This document shows positions 10,949-22,595 of a stretch of DNA of 64,000 nucleotides, in pieces (within the stretch, counting starts at the first letter, position 1; each line of letters opens with the position of its first letter). Made by a program: the position numbers and the translations under genes. The notes under the pieces were generated by a model that saw only the letters and a list, made by a program, of their open reading frames with translations, was not told where the DNA came from and searched no databases. The stretch covers positions 220,929-284,928 of the forward strand of contig JAKTTT010000027.1 of the NCBI GenBank assembly GCA_030581615.1. Reading direction: 5' to 3'. Source of the stretch: Alloascoidea africana. Lineage: Eukaryota; Ascomycota; Alloascoideomycetes; Alloascoideales; Alloascoideaceae.

Positions 10949-13572
10949 ATGGTGAACAAACCAAAAGGCAGAGCCAGAGTGCCTGTATCTTGTCACATTT
11001 GCCGGAAACGAAAAGTAAAGGTAAGCATATCTTGGGAAAATTAGAAAGAAACCACCAACTAAGAAATGGTCTAAAATAGTGCGATAAACTGAAACCATAC
11101 TGTGCAAATTGCACGCGCTTAGGGGTGGAACGATTATGTAAATATGACGAGCCAACTGCTGAAGAACTATTACTTACTGAAAACACCCAGCTTCAGGACC
11201 GTGTTCTCCATTTACAAGCCGAGCTTGAAACCCTGAACAACATGGACCCTATGGCGTTTCCGACTGCTAATGGGCTCGATGAATTTAACACACGTTTGCA
11301 GTCTTCAGATTCAGCGACTGAACCTATCAATCCGAATGATCCGATAATTGATTTGACAACGAAATTCCAAACCCTGAATGCAAAAAAAGAGTCTACTACA
11401 CATTTTGGTGCGACCAGTAGACTTTCTGTTATACTGAATGATCCAGTTCTTACGAAAATTTACCAATCTCTAGCGGACGATAAATCAAATAATAATCCAC
11501 AACCTTCTAAATCACAAACCTCAACGAGCCATGAACAGACCGCAGCTAACTACACCCGCCACTTCACTTTGGGAGATTCAAATAATCTGATTGGAAGGGT
11601 AGAGACCATTATTCCAAAGAAATCGATTTGCGATATCATACTGGAACATTATTGGGGGTTCATCCATTCAATATGGCCTATTGTTGACAAGTATTCTTTC
11701 CTTTCGGATTTTGGGCAGATCAGCAGAGTCACTAATGACCGGTATAAATTTGATATGAGAGGCAAAACAAGTTCATACGTGACTCTAGCGATTTTTCTAA
11801 TTATACTGAGATTAGCATTCATCACTTTACCATACTTGCCGTATTCCGGCAGTGAGGTTGAGAAAATGCTTGCCCGGCCAGAGTACATTTACCTGAGGCC
11901 ACTTCTAGAGCAAAATGTTATTGTTGGGCCTGAATATGTGAATCTATCAAAAGAGTCTTTGTCAAACACTCGCATCTTGAGAAAAGGATCATTTCCAACA
12001 CTTCAGTATCTCATGATCTTACGTGTTTACCACATTTTGGCTCCTGAGGATGGAGATGGCGTGGATGCAGAAGATAGCACTATTCTGCTTGGTTGCATAT
12101 CGCAAATGGCGATAACTCTTGGATGCCATAGAGACCCTGAAATGTTTCCTCAAATTAAAAATGAGAGATTAAAATTTGTCTGGAGAACTTTGTGGCACAT
12201 TATTTTACTGGCAGATGTTTTTCAGTCTGCGAATCTTGGAAGACCATTGGTGCTGAACAATATATTCTATGATACAATGCCACCCTTTGTCTATCCAGGA
12301 GCGGAGAATGATCCTTTTGTATTAAGCGAGGTTGAGTACTTTCATTTTCACTATAGCGTTGTATCCATCATTCGGGAAGGGTCAGGATTATTGATGAACT
12401 TGAAAAATCTACCAAGAAGATCAACACTTGAAAACCACGCGCATAAAATTATGACATTTGCAATCGAAAAATCGCCAAAATTTTCTGATTTGCTTTGCTA
12501 TACTCCACCAGAAAACAAGATTTTGAGGTCTCGAAGGATAAGGAATATACAAATGAAATTGTTTCTTATTAGCCACCTCTATGTGGTCTACTACATTCTA
12601 TATCTGCACTGCTTACCTACAGAGGTAGAAACAAGTCACAAATTTTTGAAACACGCGGTGTGCTCATCACTAGTAATATTTGAGACTTGTATCGAGTTTG
12701 TGACCCACGGAGAGGAGTACTATGGATATGAATCAATGTCATTTATAATCCCCATGGTGCTGAGAGTGACACAAAGATCTTTACAGCTAGTGATTTCGAT
12801 TTTGATCCGAAGCAGAACCGAAAAGTATAAAGAAACCGTTCCAAATCTAGACTTTTTATACAAAAGGTCATCATTTTATGGACATTCTGGACCGAGCCTA
12901 GAAAACATAGATCCTTCCAAACCCTCAGAACATCCATTGATGTTTTATGTGAAAAAGTTTTATGATGTGGTAAAGAATCTTGGAGAACGGTATCCACATC
13001 TGTGGCGCATGACACATGTTCTCTGGATTTTGATAGGAATTGTGGAAAAGGGACTTGAAAAAGAAAGGTTGAAAGCGTTACTACAGCAGAACGAGCAACA
13101 AAAAGCTGCAGCTGAGCACGAGAAACGGGCGAGAACAAAAGATACCCAGTACGTACAGGATCAAATTGCTCTAGCAATTGACAATATGGGGGACAAGTAT
13201 TACCCTGTACCAAGTAACTTTCAATGGCCGTTACAGGAAATTTACTACGAGCAGCAAAATCAATTCCCGAGATCTGAGGAAGTTTCAGGTACAGGAGCTC
13301 CTGATCTTCAATCCACAGCACAACCCCACCCACAATCCCTGAACATGGAAAACAATAGCTCAAGAGATCCGGCTATGAATTTTTTTGATGATCAGGCATT
13401 GCATAAGTATTTCTCTTCTTCGGGCATCGAAGCGGTTGCAGATTTGCTTAACGATTCGGCTTCAGGATCCGGCATTCCGCCATATCTTCCTTCTCAATTT
13501 AATTCCAATCATATGGAAGATCACAATAATTTCAATTTCATTAACAATAACAATAATAACAACATGGACTAG
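10949..13572 (+). CDS. Zn2Cys6 transcription factor, HAP1-like (second of a tandem pair)
   Basis: The two-exon model is 10949-11020 and 11080-13572, giving 854 residues; the 59-nt intron is GTAAGC...TAG with ACTAAG as a branch candidate. Splicing yields VSCHICRKRKVK joined to CDKLKPYCANCTRLG, very close to the HAP1 zinc cluster, followed by a leucine-rich coiled coil. The middle homology region shares THFGATSRLS, PEDGDGVDAED and NLGRP with its upstream paralogue. The C-terminus is Gln/Asn-rich and ends in an eight-Asn run, a typical activation-domain composition. The intron sits at the same codon as in the paralogue (after Lys, before Cys-Asp). No Cys-Pro heme motifs are obvious, so heme control is not supported. 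Targets are unknown. Confidence 0.9.
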
Positions 13573-13727
13573 GGATATTAGGTTACTTTTTTTGTATTTT
13601 TTTTGGGATTACTTTTGCCATTTTTGTTTTGATTTGTGGATCTACATTGCTTTAGTTGAATTTTTTCCATTTCCTTAGAGTGTCTTACATAAAAACGACG
13701 ATACAGTTAAATTTCATTGGAAAAGAA

Positions 13728-14393
13728 TTACAATTCATCCTTTGCTATTTTTTCCTCAATTTTTTCCTCTGCTGCTTCCTCTCCTGCGCTCTCAAAAGGA
13801 ATTGCGCCAGAATTTGCAATTACAATGTCAACCTTTGGCTTGTCACCATAAGAGGTCTTTGCAAACTCAATCTTCTTGACCACTTCATCGTAACCTTCGA
13901 TAACCTGGCCAAAGACCACATGTCTACCATCCAACCAGCTTGTCAACACAGTAGTGATGAAAAATTGACTGCCGTTTGTATCCTTTCCCGCATTGGCCAT
14001 GCTTAATCTCCCAACTCTATCGTGCTTCAGTATAAAGTTTTCATCGGGGAATTTGGCTCCATAAATTGACCTGCCACCTCTACCATTCCCCAAGGTAAAA
14101 TCACCACCCTGGATCATAAAATTCTTGATGACTCTGTGGAAAATAGAGTTCTTAAAGCCGTTTTTAGGATCTTCGGAAATGGATAACTGATAAAAGTTCT
14201 CTACCGTCTTGGGGACAACAGTGCCAAACAGACCAATGACAATTCTTCCTAGGTTCTCGTCGCCCATTTTGATATCAAAGAATACCTTGTGGGTAATTGG
14301 AGGGTCTTCGGGCAATTCTGCCCCAACAGAGAAGCGGAAATAAACCGAAACGGCGAAAACGAGGGTGAAGAGCCAGGAAAGGAATTTCATCAT
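13728..14393 (-). CDS. ER-resident cyclophilin (peptidyl-prolyl isomerase) with C-terminal KDEL
   Basis: This 221-residue cyclophilin has an N-terminal signal peptide (about 1-24). The catalytic core motifs are intact: [20 protein letters not shown] and the cyclosporin-contacting Trp in [12 protein letters not shown] Glu/Lys-rich tail ends in KDEL, so it should be retained in the ER lumen, where it would catalyse proline isomerisation during folding. It corresponds to the CPR2/CPR5 group of yeast; CPR5 of S. cerevisiae ends in HDEL, so the Lys form is notable. It is convergent with the Zn2Cys6 gene ending at 13572. Confidence 0.93.
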   Translation of the reverse strand: MMKFLSWLFTLVFAVSVYFRFSVGAELPEDPPITHKVFFDIKMGDENLGRIVIGLFGTVVPKTVENFYQLSISEDPKNGFKNSIFHRVIKNFMIQGGDFTLGNGRGGRSIYGAKFPDENFILKHDRVGRLSMANAGKDTNGSQFFITTVLTSWLDGRHVVFGQVIEGYDEVVKKIEFAKTSYGDKPKVDIVIANSGAIPFESAGEEAAEEKIEEKIAKDEL

Positions 14394-14653
14394 TTAACAC
14401 TGGGATTGAACAGGGAAGGGAAGGATGAAGTGTTCAGATCGATCAACAGTTAAATGAGCAAACCTCCACACATCTCTCACACCTAAGAAGGGTGATCTGA
14501 CAAAAGCAATAAATTGCACAATGCAGAGCATGTTGCTATTATTTTAGAGTAAACTTGTTATAAAAACCCAACTGAAAAGCTAGACGCAACCTATAGACCT
14601 ATGATGATAGCTTTGAAAGCAAATATATAAATAAAATGCAAGTGATAGTATGC

Positions 14654-16459
14654 TCACCTTCTGACCACGTCCTCGTTCTGGGCATTCAAGCGATGGCCAA
14701 CTTCTCGTCGGAACTTGTCATAAAAAGAAGGCGCCAAAGTAGCGAAAAACAGGACAAAATCTCGTATAAAGGTCACCGGTGTGCTTTCTAGTGCATCGTC
14801 TGCATCTATTCGGCCCATCTCATCAGCATCATCGTCCGGTTCAATAATCCCATCTGGATCATTTTCCGCCATGAGAGGAACTTGATCCTCCGGAATTGCC
14901 TCTGCTTCAACTTCATTAGCCATTTCAACGGGGTCTGCGCCGTGCCTCACGAACCGAGGTCCAAGCCCAAACTGTACACCATAATCATAAGTTCGCTCCA
15001 CAATAGCTCCTAGTTGATCATTGACAATAATAAGCCAATTTAAGAATATGCTTCTTGTCCACTCTGGGCGTCTGTTTCGCAAAGAATCCTGGATATATGC
15101 CAATACTTTCAACTGCCACAGCACAAAGATGGTCAATACCGATATTAAAACAAACAGCTGCTCACCATTCATTCTTTGAAGATCCAACTCCAAGGAAAGA
15201 ATAAGGAGAACCAGCGATATTCTGAAAAGTCTCCAAACTAGGCGCCTTTGTCCATCCCAATTTCTGAACCTTCTTAAGAACGCTCGAAAGTCCTCCCAAT
15301 TGATAAAACGCCTATTCTGTCTTGGTGGCACTATGGGAGCCGGTTCATTATCTCTAACATTTCTTTCTTGAGCATTTAAAGATACTCTGTTGTCAATATC
15401 TTGCAACAACTGGGTTAGCCGATCTCTATTTCTGTGTCTCAAAGAGGAGGCTTGATTAGAACTTGTTTCAGAGTGGTCTCTAGAAATAGTCGGTGGCTTC
15501 ACTTTTACATGCTGTTGAAGGGCTGCTAATACCGCTGGAGAAATCATCAGAACAGGGTTAGAATGATCGACTGTAGATATAATCGCCTGGTTAGAAGGCA
15601 GAACCACGTTCTTTTTGCTGGCAGTGCTTGAGGAAGAACTAGGGTTTGTGTCGGGAACTTCAATATGAATGCTTAACAATGCCAGCCGCTTCTGATTAAT
15701 GAGATATTTGCGATCGTTTACCTCGATTAGATCGTAGGATTCCCCTTTATGAATAGCCAAGCCATCATTTGCGTTGATTTGGAAAGGTGTGTTACTATAT
15801 GTTACAGGCTCCGAAATGCCAGCTGAAGATGATGCAGACTCTTCTGCAGACAGAGACTTTTTTTCACCGCTGTCATTATTTGCAGAAGCTTGGGGCTCAC
15901 TGTTAGAAACATTTGAAGTAAAATAATCGGAACCACTGGAAACAGCTTGGGGTTGTGTTTCACTTGGCACAAACGACTCCGTGGGACGCGAGACAGTCGG
16001 TGATCTGGTGAAAAAAGAACTAAGACGAAACATTTGCGATCTCTGTGGAGCTTTAGCATCAGCAGGAGTTTTCGGTCTGATAACAAGGTGAAAAGTGACC
16101 AGGTAGTCTGGCTTAGTATCACACTTTAGAATATCTCTCAAAGAAGCACCATTCTCGAGAAGCTGGCCACGGTAAATTATCCTTTGACGATCCAGTGAAG
16201 GCACAGCCTCCCTATGGATAAACCTATGAGCCACTTCCTCCTTTATCATCTGGATTGTTGTGTCCAAAGTCACTGGGAAGATGTTAGATTCGATATCAAG
16301 CGATGTTGGGGATTGAAGCCTCAGCGAGAACTGGTTCGTGGCAGCACTGGAAGCCTCCGCCCGTTCCATTTCCTGGCTGTCGCTATGATCTCCACTGTCC
16401 GACCCCCTCGCTCTGTGTCTCAATGAGCCTGCGTAGACTCTGATGCCGTCATTGTCCAT
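14654..16459 (-). CDS. USA1: Ubiquitin-like-domain ER membrane protein, USA1/Herp-like
   Basis: The 601-residue protein has an N-terminal ubiquitin-like fold (about 40-135, with RQRIIYRGQLLENGASLRDI). A long Ser-rich linker follows, then two closely spaced hydrophobic helices near residues 410-455 separated by a short polar loop, an acidic segment, and a final hydrophobic stretch (FVLFFATLAP). This order matches USA1, the Herp-type scaffold that couples Hrd1 and Der1 in ER-associated degradation. It is shorter than S. cerevisiae USA1 (838 residues). A Dsc-complex UBL subunit is an alternative, but those are much smaller. It is divergent from MSS51 across a 247-bp shared promoter. Confidence 0.6.
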   Translation of the reverse strand: MDNDGIRVYAGSLRHRARGSDSGDHSDSQEMERAEASSAATNQFSLRLQSPTSLDIESNIFPVTLDTTIQMIKEEVAHRFIHREAVPSLDRQRIIYRGQLLENGASLRDILKCDTKPDYLVTFHLVIRPKTPADAKAPQRSQMFRLSSFFTRSPTVSRPTESFVPSETQPQAVSSGSDYFTSNVSNSEPQASANNDSGEKKSLSAEESASSSAGISEPVTYSNTPFQINANDGLAIHKGESYDLIEVNDRKYLINQKRLALLSIHIEVPDTNPSSSSSTASKKNVVLPSNQAIISTVDHSNPVLMISPAVLAALQQHVKVKPPTISRDHSETSSNQASSLRHRNRDRLTQLLQDIDNRVSLNAQERNVRDNEPAPIVPPRQNRRFINWEDFRAFLRRFRNWDGQRRLVWRLFRISLVLLILSLELDLQRMNGEQLFVLISVLTIFVLWQLKVLAYIQDSLRNRRPEWTRSIFLNWLIIVNDQLGAIVERTYDYGVQFGLGPRFVRHGADPVEMANEVEAEAIPEDQVPLMAENDPDGIIEPDDDADEMGRIDADDALESTPVTFIRDFVLFFATLAPSFYDKFRREVGHRLNAQNEDVVRR

Positions 16460-16706
16460 GCCGGGATTCTGATAACGAGACTGCTACCTCGGGCTCTCCA
16501 GCTCTGGGTGGCTGATTCCCACGTCATGCCATGTCCGTGCTGACATATACACACCTGTGCTGACACGTACAGCACTCTCTCGCTGACTTGTTTGGCAATA
16601 GACCATCAGACACATTTTCAATCCCGTATAGAAGGTGCTGCCTACGCTGTCGGTTGTCGTGCTGCTGCTACTTTTGTTTCCAGAAGATATTTGACATTCA
16701 GCACAC

Positions 16707-18044
16707 ATGAGCATGTCGAGAACACTCCTGACACATGCCTTCCTGTGCCCTCGACAGGCGACTTCTTCCCTGAGTCGTTCGTTGAAAAGCAATTCGAGGG
16801 GTCTCTCAAAGGTTGTGAATGGAATATCATTCCAACAACGTCGGAACGTGTGGTCATTTGTTCGTAATACTTTAGGCCTTGATGCGCCTCCTTCTCCTGA
16901 CGACCCGACCCCGGAGAATCGATTTCACCCTTGGGACTCGTCACCCTCGCAAGAACTTCGAACAAGGGCTGCTATGATTAGAGCCAAAGCCAAATGCCCA
17001 GTGACTGGGAAAGAAATCAACTATACATGTCCTCTATCTGGCATTCCTACGCATCACTCAAGGGAAGCATGGGAGGCCGACGAAGCGTACCACAAAAACA
17101 AGGTCTGGGAAAAGTTGAAGAAGGTCAACATTTATGAGCATGATCTCCGCAGTGGCAGACCATTTCCAGAATTTGATTTCCCAGTCGAGCAAGATCCTGA
17201 TAGAATTGTGAACTTCAACAGCTGGGACACTTTTTTCTATACACGTTTGTTCTTTAGTATGGATACGGAATTTCAACTGGCCGCGGTTACCAAGATGTTG
17301 ACCTACCCTTGCACAATTGCAACCGTCCTCCACCAATTTTCTTGTTATGACCTGGTTCCTAGAGGACCAGTTACATTGGAAGGGTTGAAATCTTTGGCAG
17401 CCTTGAGATATACTCTATATCCCAATGAGAAAGGTTCTGTTTGGCAAGAAAGACCAATGCGTATTTTCATCTTAGGAGCCCGAGCAGAGTCACAGCTTCC
17501 TGGACATGTTTGGAAACAGTTGGGATTTCTTTTCCCTGAAGTTCGTTTTGAGCTGCATTTCATTGGACCTGAAAGTCTGTATGATAGAGATAGAGGACAA
17601 TATCTCTCCAACAATGGGCCCCTTGTTCGCCGAGTTGACCCCCATTTGGCGTTTGTTTACCACACGGACTACTTCCATGTCTTGCACGAAGCCCAGGATT
17701 TCTTCCCCTATGACCCTTACCTTGATTCGTTTTTCCTGTTCCATCCTGGGTTAGGCGCTCCTGAAGCGATGGACCAGTGGGAGAAAACCGTGCCCGGTCT
17801 GTTAGACACCAAGTGCGCCATTTACGTAACGGGCTTCCATGAAGCTGACAACAAGAGAGATTATGACTGGCTTATGAGCAAGTATGAGGACAAACTGGAC
17901 ATTCTTCACAAGAGAGGACCGAACCTATTTGGAAGTCTCAAGTGGGAGCTCAACGACTTGAACCCTTCTGAAGTTTACCAATTCAACCAACAGATGTTTG
18001 CGTTCAGAGGCAAGCGATATCACGCCGTCTACAAGAGCGACTGA
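16707..18044 (+). CDS. MSS51: MSS51, mitochondrial COX1 translation and assembly factor
   Basis: The 445-residue protein has an Arg/Ser-rich mitochondrial presequence and the conserved Mss51 core. Cys-Pro motifs occur at residues 97-98 (KCPV) and 108-109 (TCPL), corresponding to the heme-responsive motifs described for yeast Mss51, which activates COX1 mRNA translation and binds nascent Cox1. A further Cys-Pro pair lies in the presequence (LCPR, residues 14-15). The length is close to the S. cerevisiae protein (436). The start at 16707 is the first ATG and leaves a full presequence; Met3 is an alternative. Confidence 0.95.
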   Translation: MSMSRTLLTHAFLCPRQATSSLSRSLKSNSRGLSKVVNGISFQQRRNVWSFVRNTLGLDAPPSPDDPTPENRFHPWDSSPSQELRTRAAMIRAKAKCPVTGKEINYTCPLSGIPTHHSREAWEADEAYHKNKVWEKLKKVNIYEHDLRSGRPFPEFDFPVEQDPDRIVNFNSWDTFFYTRLFFSMDTEFQLAAVTKMLTYPCTIATVLHQFSCYDLVPRGPVTLEGLKSLAALRYTLYPNEKGSVWQERPMRIFILGARAESQLPGHVWKQLGFLFPEVRFELHFIGPESLYDRDRGQYLSNNGPLVRRVDPHLAFVYHTDYFHVLHEAQDFFPYDPYLDSFFLFHPGLGAPEAMDQWEKTVPGLLDTKCAIYVTGFHEADNKRDYDWLMSKYEDKLDILHKRGPNLFGSLKWELNDLNPSEVYQFNQQMFAFRGKRYHAVYKSD

Positions 18045-18181
18045 TGAGTTCGACGGTGCCAGCCCGCGATCGAGGTCTCTTTGGATGTGAAGAAGATATT
18101 CAGATACGTTGTAATTACTTTACCAATTGTACATAGAAGTGTCTAGATTTAGTACTACCACACTTTGAATGCAAACATATT

Positions 18182-18450
18182 TTGCCCCCTTTGCTTCTGC
18201 TAACAAGACCATCAGGGCCAAGGTCCAAGGGCCCAGTGTCTGATAGCAGGACCCTGCTGGCCCTGCCAGAGAGCCCGAAGGCTGTTTCGGCCCGGCTCTG
18301 CCTCTCGCAGGCCGCCCGGAAGATGCTGGGCGCAACTTCCGGGCTCGAAACCGTTGCAGTGTCAGCACGGCCAGTTTTGAAAAGTGCCCTTCCTGGCCTG
18401 CTGAAGTTTTTCCTCTGCTCGGTGCTTCTCTCCAGACCTCCGACTAGACC
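18182..18450 (+). promoter_or_regulatory. GC-rich, hairpin-forming leader/promoter of the HSF-domain gene
   Basis: The segment is far more GC-rich than its surroundings. It contains nested inverted repeats: AGAGCC/GGCTCT with an inner CCGAA/TTCGG at 18270-18299, and CCCGGAAG/CTTCCGGG at 18315-18343. It lies directly before the ATG at 18451, so it could be a structured 5' leader. The function is inferred. Confidence 0.35.
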
Positions 18451-20851
18451 ATGTCCTCTCGCCATGCACTGGATTCCTCCCCGTCCTCTCCAGAGCTCCA
18501 GCAGCACTCTGGCAAGCCGTCCAGACACTTGCTGTCTCCGTCCTTCTCCGGCTCCAGAACACTGCCCACTGCTCCCACGGCTACCGCCAAACCTCTCCCT
18601 CCACTGACTTCAGCGATCAACGAGCCCTCTCCACAGCAATCATCCAACAACATGAGCATAAACGAGGCCTTTGGGCCATCGGCGATCGGAAACCATCGAC
18701 AGCATTCAATCATCTCCAATGGATCCCACATTACAAACATAGGCTCGAACCCAATCCCAAATACAAACACATGTTCAACCACTACGACTACGACCACAAC
18801 CACAACCAACACCAACACCACCACTAATAAAGGAAACAATACTGTTTTCATCAACAAGCTATACAAGTAGGTGACCTTTTCATGGCTTTCCCTTTTCATT
18901 TTGTAGTTTATTTATTGTAATCTTGGATGTTCTCTTACTAACATCATCAATATAGCATGCTGGAAGACCCTAGCATATCTCATCTGATATGGTGGACGGA
19001 ATCAAATGATAGTTTTGCAGTCACACCCTGTGAGGAGTTTTGCAAGGTTTTGAGGTATGATCTTCTCAAATCATTCTGTTTTTGGTGTATTCTAACGTTT
19101 TCCCTTGTAAATATAGCCAGTACTTCAAGCATACAAATGTGGCATCATTTGTACGGCAGCTGAACATGTATGGCTTCCACAAAGTGAACGACACCACCTA
19201 CTATCCAACAGCATCAAATTCTAACGACACAAACCCACAATGGGAATTCAAACATACGAATGGTGCTTTCCGTAAAGGAGATTTGGAATCACTGAAACAC
19301 ATCAAACGACGTTCATCGAAAAACACACAAAAGAGTGAAAACACAAGATCTGCCAGTACCTTCTCACACGCGGCAAACTACAGTGTCAACATTCCTCATT
19401 CGTTTACTCTGCAGCCCAATGAGCCTGACGAGATCCCTGTTCACGAGCCACAGGTTAAACTCGAACATAAAATCTCTAGTGCAGCTGAGATTGATGTGAG
19501 AATTGCAGCCCTCCATCAGAATCTTTTGGGGTTAAGAGAAGATTACATGAGGCTACAAGCAAAGTACGATTCTGCCATCGAAGAACTCAAATGCACCAAC
19601 TTGGATATGGCTCGAATTTTGGACATCACTCAAAAAGTCTTGGAGGTTAGCTCTAATAATAACAATAAAATGCCAGGTCCCGATTACCTCAACAGCAAGT
19701 CGAATGAGCATGCCACCAGATCTACCACACCGACCCCAGTAATTCGGGCTCTTAGCACTTCAGATGACTCGCCAAATTCAAATTCAAAACGAGCTTCACA
19801 AACTACAAACTCTCTTGATTTTGAACTATCCAAAATCAAGAGCAGAATTCTACAACGGACATTGAAGAAGGAAACCACGGAACCTCCTCTACCTTTTTAC
19901 TCAATCCCATCAACTAATACTCTATCTGTTCCAATAATACCCACTTCTAATCCAAATCCAAATCCTAGCCCCAGTCCTAATTATAATTCCAGTTCACCTG
20001 AAGTCGCGTCGCTTTTCCAGTTGCAATTTGGATCGAAAAACTCGAAAGGACGAGCACTGTCTATTCTTTGTGATCCTTTGGCCCCGGCTCCTTCAAGCAA
20101 CACTCTAGGGCCCCAACCCCATGTGTCCTCCAATCTTTCGCATTTACCTATGGTCAACAGCAATCAGTCAACTCCTTCATCATCTGCACCTTCCACCGCC
20201 CGTAGTAGCATCAAATCATCGGTTTCAAGCGTCGGATCTATATCGGGCCCATCGGGATTTCCAAGCCCACCTGCGGAATCGGGAGCTGGATCAGGCGCTT
20301 TGGGCCCATCTTTCCCATCCCAGTTTCAAGCTCATCCGAATGTAAATCCTTTTACGCTTCCTTATCCGACGTCTAATCCATCTCTTCTTATGAACAACAA
20401 CAACAGATCTTCAATTCCTTTGCATTTCCAACTTCAACAAAACAATCGATTACAAAGACCAGGCTCATTGCCAACTGGAGTTGGGCAACCTTTAACTGCA
20501 TCAGGGAACCGAACTCGTTCTACCAATAGTTTATTGCCAGAAGTGGCAAACGCAAACAAACGGCGGCATACTTCAAATGATGTTCCTGAATCAAGCTCTC
20601 TCCTAGTTACAGATCCAAATCCAAATCCAAATCCAAATTCAACTGCAAATTCAAAATTTACAAAACCTAATGACAATAGGCTTGGACTCCAATATTTATC
20701 TCCTTCCTCTGGATCGGGAGCAGTTACAATGGAACATTCTGATGTATCGAACCGAATTCACAGAACGGACTCAAATGCAAGTATTCAAAGTGATGTCAGC
20801 ATGAATTCACAAACGGGGAGCGTTCATTCTCTCCTCAATCCTCCCACATGA
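18451..20851 (+). CDS. SFL1: HSF-type DNA-binding transcription regulator, SFL1-like
   Basis: The three-exon model is 18451-18866, 18956-19054 and 19117-20851, giving 749 residues. Intron 1 is GTAGGT...TAG with a perfect TACTAAC; intron 2 is GTATGA...TAG. Together the exons build one HSF domain, from VFINKLYNMLEDPSISHLIW through SQYFKHTNVASFVRQLNMYG to WEFKHTNGAFRKGDLESLKH (about residues 130-250). The domain resembles SFL1 more than MGA1 or HSF1. A coiled-coil oligomerisation region follows at about 310-370. The rest is low-complexity: a Thr-rich tract before the domain, Asn-Pro repeats, and Ser/Pro-rich regions. SFL1 proteins repress flocculation and filamentation genes; that role here is family-based inference. 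Codons for the Thr and Asn-Pro tracts form simple DNA repeats. Confidence 0.82.
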
Positions 20852-21857
20852 CCAGTTTTGTCAGTTCCATGATGATGATGATGAAGAAGAAGATGAAGAT
20901 GCCTTTTTGATGTTGGCATACGGTCGGTCCGCAACTGAAGAATCGATTATTTTCTTACGGTAGTGTTTACTAAAATTGATCCGCGTCTATACTTAACCCA
21001 TTGATATATGGATTATCCCCGATATGCCCTTCGGTGTGTAAACCAAGGGCCAACTGATCTAGGAATCGCCGAAGTAAGGTGAGCTAACGTTGATGTATAT
21101 ACACTGGTTGGGAAAGAAATGCATGATAAAATACAACCATTGAAGAATACTGTGGATTTTTCTTTTTCTTTTTCTTTTTCTTTTACTTTTTTAATTGACG
21201 AATGACTTGCTCGTGATTGTTTTCAAAGACATTTAGAGATTTTCTATATTCTATTTTTTTTCTTTTTATTGTTGCAAGCGTTTGGTTATGGGATCCCCTT
21301 TTCACTTCTCTTTTTTCTTTTTTTTTTTTCCTTGCAAATATATCAAACGGTACACCCTGGACGATTAGTTTACATTTTGGAATCTAGAACCTACCAAATA
21401 TTTCCTTTCATGTTATATATACACCTTATTTTATCAGACTTTTCTGTAGCCTATCTATAATGAGACTCAAAATAGTTATCATCATATATAAATATACTGT
21501 ATGCATATTTCCATTGTTTCTTTTGTTTTTTGATTCAACTAATCATTTTGTGTAAAAATAGCTGTTAGGTATTATTCAAATCGCCTTCTCGCTAGGATTG
21601 GATGTATCCCGTCGATCACAAAAACTGAAGTTAGCCATTGCTTTTCAAAATTGATTACTTTCTATCCGGTATAAATACCAAATCCTTGATTGATAAGTAG
21701 ACAATGTTCCAAAAACAGTTTACAATACTGTGATCTCAACGGGCATTTTTATTCTTTTTGGGGACTGCAGACGAGCTTCATCCGTAGGCAGGGTAAGTCT
21801 GGTTTTGTACATGAGAGACTTTGAAGGTGGAAAGAACTGGATGAGATACGACGCAAT
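20852..21857. other. Intergenic; pyrimidine tracts and EMP24 promoter
   Basis: Just after the stop lies a GAT/GAA triplet run (about 20871-20902). T-rich tracts with a TTTTTC repeat occur near 21157-21185. A TATAAATA at 21670-21677 is a likely promoter element for EMP24. No gene was recognised. Confidence 0.4.
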
Positions 21858-22595
21858 ATGGGTCTAGGGTTCTGGACAATAGCCGTGTTGCTGAGTGCCT
21901 TCACGGTGTCTGAGGGCCATAATATTCTGCTGGAGCCCAAGGGTGTATCATGTTTTCATGAGTATATGAAGAGCGGTGATGAGATGGCGGTTAGTTTCCA
22001 AGTGGGCAATCGAGATCCTCATCATCATGAACAACTTACCGCGGATTTCAGTATTGTAAGCATTGTGCTAGTATTGAGAAAGACATCAGGTATTCTTGAT
22101 CTAACTTGAAAGATATGTAGATCAACCTTGCCGATGGTAAAATTGTGGAAAGCCTATCGGATGTTGCCCACGCCGATGTCAAGTTGAGCATAAAATCAAC
22201 TGGTAAATACAAGTACTGTTTTTCAAATGAAAAGCATTCCATTGCGACAAAAGATGTTACCTTTCACACTCCAAGAGAACCGCCACCACTGATTGGTGAG
22301 GAAATAGGAAATGGTCTTAAGAAACGCATACAGGATCTGGCAAGTTTAGTTGAGAGTGTACAGAATGAACAAGTATGTTTGAAACTGCTCTATGAAATTC
22401 CTTTATGAACAGGGGAAAATGCTAACACAAGATCTATAGTCGTACCTTATACAACGAGAAACAACTCATAGAAATACTGCTGAATCGACTAATTGGAGGG
22501 TTATGTGGTGGAGCGTGTTTCAAATATTTCTACTGTTCGCTAATAGTGTCTTTCAAGTCTATTATTTGAGGAGGGTTTTTGAATCAAAACGCTAA
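21858..22595 (+). CDS. EMP24: EMP24, p24-family COPII cargo receptor
   Basis: The three-exon model is 21858-22055, 22121-22372 and 22440-22595, giving 201 residues. Introns are GTAAGC...TAG (65 nt, branch CTAAC) and GTATGT...TAG (67 nt, branch GCTAAC). A signal peptide is followed by the GOLD domain (with CFHEYMKSGDEMAVSFQVG and DVTFHT), a short coiled coil and one transmembrane helix. The last exon reads SYLIQRETTHRNTAESTNW, almost as in S. cerevisiae Emp24, and the cytosolic tail begins YYLRRVFE. The protein cycles between ER and Golgi with other p24 proteins and sorts GPI-anchored cargo. Exon joints are confirmed by continuity with the family. Confidence 0.95.

Noticed and set aside
12743-13363. 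206-codon minus-strand ORF
   Set aside because: Lies wholly antisense to the well-supported Zn2Cys6 gene 10949-13572 and has no family character.
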